Part shown: positions 61,501 through 64,000 of the stretch, piece by piece
How the letters are laid out: every line of letters begins with the position of its first letter
Position numbering within the stretch: position 1 is the first letter of the stretch
The notes under the pieces: generated by a model
Seen by the model: the letters and a program-made list of their open reading frames with translations, nothing else
Told to the model about the DNA's origin: nothing
Database searches by the model: none
Source: Blastobasis lacticolella
Lineage: Eukaryota; Arthropoda; Insecta; Lepidoptera; Blastobasidae
Assembly: GCA_905147135.1 (NCBI GenBank)
Contig: LR990056.1
Coordinates: 16,874,001 to 16,938,000 of the forward strand
Direction of reading: 5' to 3'
Length of the DNA: 64,000 nucleotides
Program-made: the position numbers and the translations under genes

Positions 61501-63797
61501 TCTTTTATAATTTGCCAAACTGTTTTTATTTTGTTTGTCGATTCTTTAACTTTTTTAATATATTGAATTTTCTTTGATACTAACACTGTGGTTTTTAGAG
61601 TTTTTTCGTATTTTTTATAAAATTCTGTTAAGATAGGGTTATTAGTTTGTGATATTATTGTTTTTAGATCACGTTTATGTTTACATGACTTTTTTATACC
61701 TTTAGTTAGCCACGTCTTTTTGCTCTTATGTACAAGAATTATAACATCAAAAATTTGAACAAATTTATTTTTTTACTTTAGTAACTAAATCTTCTACCCG
61801 TTGAAAAACCGGCAATATGAGTAGTAAATATGTGAAATTCACTATAAGTCTAGTTTCCTAAAACCTGTTGTTGTGGATCAAGTGCAACCCCATATATGGG
61901 TTAAAAGCTGAACGTCCGCCCGCCTCTTGTGACCCGAATGGAGGTATTTAAGTGTGTATGTATGTATGTATGCGTAACCATGATCCAATCTGGTCAGGTA
62001 CCTGTTAACAGAGTCGCGGAAGTCAGACGACAGACGCTCTACTGTAATTTTACCTGTTTTGCCAAATCCTGCCGTTATTTACCGCAGTGCGCTCAACAGG
62101 TTCTCAATCTTCAGCTGCGAAGGAATTATTTTCTTTGTTATCTTGATATTTATCAAGATATACCCTTGGTTTCACGATAGCTAAGATAGCAGGGTCGTGG
62201 AGGTGATGGCAGTCGCTCCATTGTAATTACCTGATCTGCCAAATGTATAATGGTTAAGGCGGACCTGGGTCCTCGAACGCGAGAGCATAACCGGGACCGC
62301 CAAGTTGATTTTTTTTATTTATCAAAATAATTATCAATGATATTTATCAATTCGAGCCCTGTTGAAAACTGTGTTTGTATACGCAGCCACCAGCGCCTAC
62401 GCCCAAGGTGCGGAAGCCGGGCATGCCGCCGCCGCCGACCGCCAAGCTGGTCGCCGACCCGGTGATCGAGATCGTCGAACCGAACGACATTGAGGCTTTG
62501 GTGCCATACCATCCTTGCGCTTAGTGAGTATTCCAAGCGATGTTTTTATCGGGTGGTAGGATATCAACCCTAAGGAATCCAACTGGGTGAGTACAACCAC
62601 CACATCTACGTACATGACCGCTAGCTTAGAAGGCGTAGCAGACCAGCTGCTGGTCTACTAGGCTATCAGCCTATCTGCTCTGGGCTTAAGATGACGATCG
62701 ATGATGATCGTAATTACCGTTGGTTGAGCACAAAATCCAGCCATAGTCTATATGTATTCTCTAACCATGTTATCGACTTTTTGAGTTACACATACGTACA
62801 TTAGTTGATCATTAACCATTGCTCTTGCGATGAGGGAAAACATCGTGAGGAAATATGTACATTCAGGCGGCTGAATGTGTAACAATGAGCAAATCTGGTT
62901 ATGTTCCCCTGTTAATTGGGTCACGGAGGTCAGGTGGCAGTCGCTCCACTGTAATTAGCTGATCTGCCAAATCCTGGATCTTGGTCAATGTGGACCCCGG
63001 GCCCTTGCGCGCGAAAACACAACCAGGATATTGATTATATTGATGCTAAGATGGTTATTGTTCTCTAACCGTAAACATGATTCTTCCAGCTGTGTGGAGG
63101 ACTACATAGTGAACCTGGTCTACGAGATACCAGCGATACCCGCAGACAACGAATACGTGCAAAGCATTTTCCACCTTGAGGAGCCGAACACAAAGTTCGG
63201 AATCTACACTCTCACCATACCTGCGTTAGTACCTTCTTTTTATTATATATATACCAGTCAACTATCTTTCCTTGGTGTTATCTTTTCGTATACATAGAGT
63301 TTACTGAAAACTATGCGCTCCTGGCTCATAAATCTTTGAATTTCTTGTTATATTATTTAAACTTATAAATTACAATATTTGACTTTTTTTTTAATTGGCG
63401 GGAATAGCGTGTAAAATTATTTTTTATTATTTTCGTTCGACAAATTATCAAGTTAGTCGTGAATTACAATATTTGTTTTTTTTTTTAAATTGGCGGGAAT
63501 AGCGTGTAAAATTGTTTTTTATTATTTTCGTTCGACAAATTATCAAGTTCGTCGCCCGTATTCCGTAGCAAAAATGGAATTAATGCGAAATGATTTTAGA
63601 GCGATGATTTTAAAAGTTCACTGTCTCCACAAGACTGCACTGCTCGTCTACCAAATGCTTTTTGGAAGGAAGCACCTGATTTGAGCACCGATTCCAAATA
63701 ATAAAGGTCCTATTATTTTACAAGATTTTGAGTTATTCTTTTTTATTTTATTTTTTACAGAAAACGTCATCCATATCGTAGTGGCAAGAAAGATTAA
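49523..63797 (+). CDS. Gene B: CCDC63/ODAD1-like outer dynein arm docking coiled-coil protein (12 exons, 551 aa)
   Basis: Joined exons: 49523-49588, 50619-50744, 51336-51530, 53256-53395, 54929-55103, 55769-55948, 56832-56982, 57807-57978, 58918-59059, 62387-62523, 63090-63224, 63761-63797; 1656 nt, 551 residues plus TAA. All intron phases equal those of gene A and eight exons have equal length. Family marks are cleaner than in gene A: LRRMENRLEMATNRFCGI and RDEIRRYLTER (about 140-175), FNVQWNRTIGKLVKGKEFL (about 178-196), IREINNFSIFLLLCEELQES (about 308-328), DSTPLLTLLGDYKHVTKWNV (about 406-425). A Pro-rich linker (PPAPTPK..PPPPT) joins the rod to a conserved C-terminal module ending KRHPYRSGKKD. 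The expected role is docking of outer dynein arms on axonemal doublets. Intron 9 hosts a LINE in antisense orientation. Confidence 0.84.
49625..49815 (+). repeat. Dispersed ~180-bp repeat, copy 2
   Basis: Reverse of 44945-45115, in intron 1 of gene B. Confidence 0.75.
49890..50360 (+). mobile_element. SINE-1 with an insertion
   Basis: Best-preserved head of the window (GGCCGAGTGGTTAAGG; GGGTTCGAACCCC). A block at about 50100-50235 is foreign; the tail resumes at CTGGTCAGGTTCCCCTG. Confidence 0.85.
50619..50744 (+). CDS. Gene B exon 2
   Basis: Acceptor CAATTACAG|TTT, donor AAT|GTGGGT, 42 codons: FKKLAPMCSVAKRALGI, then QEKQLEILSNELKETLLCIN. The frame stays open into the intron, which is not coding. 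Confidence 0.88.
51100..51205 (-). mobile_element. LINE 3' UTR scrap
   Basis: CATTTGACCTCCATCTCACC, GGTGGTAAGTGACGATGGGG, matching 47840-47960. Confidence 0.65.
51336..51530 (+). CDS. Gene B exon 3
   Basis: Acceptor TTTTCCAG|CTG, donor GAA|GTGAGA, 65 codons: LASKGQHAVRDNS, EYEELELELRDEKVQLTELD, CLNYLAKKQVQD. Confidence 0.88.
52360..52605 (-). mobile_element. Jockey-like LINE C-terminus and 3' UTR
   Basis: CAAGCTTACCGCAGTCTATG to CGCACAGTTCGCGACCAATT; links the coding piece at 45310 with the 3' UTR piece at 31500. Confidence 0.78.
52810..52965 (-). mobile_element. RTE-like LINE 3' fragment
   Basis: CACTCGAAAGACGCCCACGG to GTCTTTCGGTATGTGGTCGC. Confidence 0.8.
53256..53395 (+). CDS. Gene B exon 4
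   Basis: Acceptor CAAACCAG|GAG, donor GAAAG|GTACTG (phase 2): ELELIEASKKRLRRMENRLE, FVRDEIRRYLTER. Confidence 0.9.
53898..54118 (-). mobile_element. LINE 3' end nested in SINE-1
   Basis: ATTTTTTATGTCATACGGTA, GGCAAACGGGCCACCTGATG, GCTGCGGTATTCTGTAAGG. Confidence 0.78.
54231..54555 (+). mobile_element. Retroposon 3' end nested in SINE-1
   Basis: T-rich start, CTAGCGAGGACCTGTAATTG, end CCAATAAATAAATAAATA. Family unknown. Confidence 0.55.
54929..55103 (+). CDS. Gene B exon 5
   Basis: Acceptor CTCAATCCAG|A, donor TCG|GTCAGT: ANFNVQWNRTIGKLVKGKEF, ERDEFCRKLEALKWKGLYQL. 175 bp as in gene A. Confidence 0.9.
55769..55948 (+). CDS. Gene B exon 6
   Basis: Acceptor CGTCCACAG|GAC, donor TTT|GTAAGA, 60 codons: DMQAFEGDLNHLAKLEEFLR, RICEADEKEEAKHQEELNKC. 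Confidence 0.9.
55965..56410. repeat. Dispersed insect repeat split by SINE-2
   Basis: GCGCCCCCGGCTTCGTACGG on the left, CCGCATGAAAATCCGTTGAG and GACAGACAGACTGACAAGC on the right. Starts 16 bp after gene B exon 6. Confidence 0.8.
56001..56260 (-). mobile_element. SINE-2, full length, with 11-bp target duplicate
   Basis: Flanked by GTACGGGTAGT at 55990-56000 and 56261-56271. Confidence 0.9.
56832..56982 (+). CDS. Gene B exon 7
   Basis: Acceptor TTCCCACAAG|CAA, donor ATAG|GTGAGG (phase 1): MFKIREINNFSIFLLLCEEL, RDTEIIRQLI. This is the strongest ODAD1/CCDC63 signature in the window. Confidence 0.9.
57228..57500 (+). mobile_element. SINE-3, full length
   Basis: Same head as 47463 with GGGTTCGATTCCCGGCCGGG; TTTATTTATT end. 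Confidence 0.87.
57807..57978 (+). CDS. Gene B exon 8
   Basis: Acceptor GCCCCTGTAG|TG, donor TTCAA|GTTAGT: DQRDWIDAREDREEKRIQAM, HDNTLKNVLHGVDELFK. Confidence 0.88.
58020..58400. repeat. Dispersed insect repeat followed by RTE-like LINE scrap
   Basis: CTAGCCGCCCCTTCGTACGG.. GCGACTTTGTTTTGTACTAT, then AAGAAACAACGACTTGACGT.. GTGGACAAGGAGAAGTAGGA.. GCGGACCTTGGGG. Confidence 0.65.
58918..59059 (+). CDS. Gene B exon 9
   Basis: Acceptor TACCCGTACAG|A, donor AAG|GTGGGA: LVKCDSTPLLTLLGDYKHVT, KWNVMSFLKILETEVKSLIE. Confidence 0.88.
59789..60268 (-). pseudogene. LINE C-terminal domain, frameshifted from the RT
   Basis: LNTALTAYYAYAHSWLQYGV and KCIRILVNIKQIESCRPYFK are typical of the region after RT in Jockey-superfamily LINEs. 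The true join to RT extends up to about 60376. Confidence 0.88.
60369..61586 (-). pseudogene. LINE reverse transcriptase ORF (405 codons as delimited, open further upstream)
   Basis: Contains the intact YADD catalytic box and all core RT blocks. The first codon taken here is GTG inside an open frame, not a real start; the element is 5' truncated, so no genuine start exists. Confidence 0.9.
61975..62310 (+). mobile_element. SINE-1, 3' half present twice
   Basis: The GTCAGACGACAGACGCTCTA / CTGATCTGCC blocks occur at 61975-62070 and again at 62190-62310, separated by unrelated sequence with TATCTTGATA inverted repeats (62139-62160). Ends 77 bp before gene B exon 10. Confidence 0.72.
62387..62523 (+). 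CDS. Gene B exon 10 (donor overlaps a stop codon)
   Basis: Acceptor TATACGCAG|CCA, donor TA|GTGAGT. GC-rich and proline-rich: PPAPTPKVRKPGMPPPPTAK then LVADPVIEIVEPND and YHPCA. Retention of intron 10 would create TAG and stop at residue 494. Confidence 0.85.
62795..63055 (+). mobile_element. SINE-1 without head
   Basis: ATTAACCATTGCTCTTGCGA to TTGATGCTAAGATGG, about 35 bp before gene B exon 11. Confidence 0.8.
63090..63224 (+). CDS. Gene B exon 11
   Basis: Acceptor ATTCTTCCAG|C, donor CCTGC|GTTAGT: CVEDYIVNLVYEIPAIPADN, EYVQSIFHLEEPNTKFGIYT. Confidence 0.9.
63369..63556. repeat. Tandem duplication, 95-bp unit
   Basis: Two copies containing AATTGGCGGGAATAGCGTGT and TTCGTTCGACAAATTATCAA; in the last intron of gene B. 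Confidence 0.88.
63761..63797 (+). CDS. Gene B exon 12 (last exon)
   Basis: Acceptor TATTTTTTACAG|A, then KRHPYRSGKKD and TAA. Too short for ORF callers; supported by phase, by the polypyrimidine tract and by the KRHPYR match to gene A. AATAAA at 63881-63886 is the likely poly(A) signal. Confidence 0.85.
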
Positions 63798-63880
63798 GAA
63801 TGTGTGTGTACCTACTGTTAATTAATTTTACTTATTTTGTTATCTTAATTATTTACATAGTTTTGCTAACTTTATTTTAT

Positions 63881-63886
63881 AATAAA
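63881..63886 (+). terminator. Poly(A) signal of gene B
   Basis: AATAAA 84 bp after the TAA. Confidence 0.6.
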
Positions 63887-64000
63887 GAGCCGTGAATATA
63901 TGTTTGTATGTATGTTTGCATGAATTTACAATCAGGTATTCACCTAACTTGTAGAAATATTGAAATCGCACGAAATCTGAATCAGTCTCGCTTGGTTTTA

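Larger units (their letters stand above)
59484..61745 (-). mobile_element. 5'-truncated Jockey-type LINE in intron 9 of gene B, RT domain and C-terminus
   Basis: On the minus strand a frame is open from about 61740 to 60369. It begins in the linker before RT (WLTKGIKKSCKHKR), then shows the RT blocks IKPIPKK..QYRPIAMLS, SQFGFRRQRSTT, LLDMSKAYDRV, NSIPQGSVLG and the catalytic ILYADDISLIF, then LNFSKTKLIQF. At a run of nine T (minus strand; 60376-60384) it shifts frame: the C-terminal half continues in another frame to 59789 with LGVEID, LQYGVILWGNSTN and NSSTYVMAIRIYNKIPKEI. One base fewer in the run restores continuity. The 3' end reads AATAAAG then TTATGA repeats. The endonuclease and ORF1 are missing. 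Antisense to gene B. Confidence 0.93.

Noticed and set aside
1..64000. CRISPR arrays, bacterial operons, riboswitches or origins
   Set aside because: The sequence is eukaryotic with spliced genes and SINEs; the tandem repeats are minisatellites or duplications, not spacer arrays.

Overview
This window looks like moth (lepidopteran) nuclear DNA: small GC-richer exons with GT/AG borders sit in AT-rich introns that are packed with short retroposons. Three gene models can be supported, all on the + strand. No intact single-frame gene longer than about 220 codons exists except a retrotransposon, so the genes had to be assembled from exons by splice sites, reading phase and paralogue comparison.

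(1) 9512-22741: the last four visible exons of a Bicaudal-D-related (BICDL/Bicdr-type) dynein cargo adaptor, with its stop at 22739-22741 and a poly(A) signal near 23119. Earlier exons are not recognised here. A dead, stop-riddled duplicate of its second exon lies at 21280-21381.

(2) 27106-45691 (gene A) and (3) 49523-63797 (gene B): two complete, head-to-tail paralogues with 12 exons each. Exons 2-8 and 11 have the same length in both and every intron has the same phase. They encode coiled-coil proteins of 564 and 551 residues that I assign to the CCDC63/ODAD1 (CCDC114) outer-dynein-arm docking family, i.e. axoneme (probably sperm flagellum) components. The last exon of gene A was found only by matching it to gene B: an LTR retroelement with two LTRs that read identical (39275-44793) sits in its last intron. 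Gene A also carries a partial tandem copy of exon 2 whose splice donor is lost.

The rest is mobile DNA. For reference I name three short retroposon families: SINE-1 (tRNA-like head with A and B boxes, about 320 bp, ending in GATGAT-type repeats), SINE-2 (about 250 bp, 5' end near CCGTGTGGTGTCCGGCAGAG, 3' end near GGCTGTGATGATG), and SINE-3 (head resembling tRNA-Gly). There are also 3' ends of several LINE families (RTE-like with C-terminus RPPTRWTDDLV; Jockey/CR1-like with RTIRRWNELP; an RNase-H-bearing I-like type), one long LINE reverse transcriptase fragment (59484-61745), and several MITE families. Nested insertions with target-site duplications, a 5'-inverted SINE-2, and SINE tails shared with LINE 3' ends show how this landscape was built.

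The most interesting points are the tandem axonemal paralogues with strictly conserved exon structure, a splice donor that overlaps an in-frame stop codon in both copies, and the young, apparently non-coding LTR element with internal minisatellites. Stretches 13550-14120, 15480-17030, 18560-20500, 23140-25220, 25400-26230 and 33110-33900 hold nothing I can assign apart from items listed.
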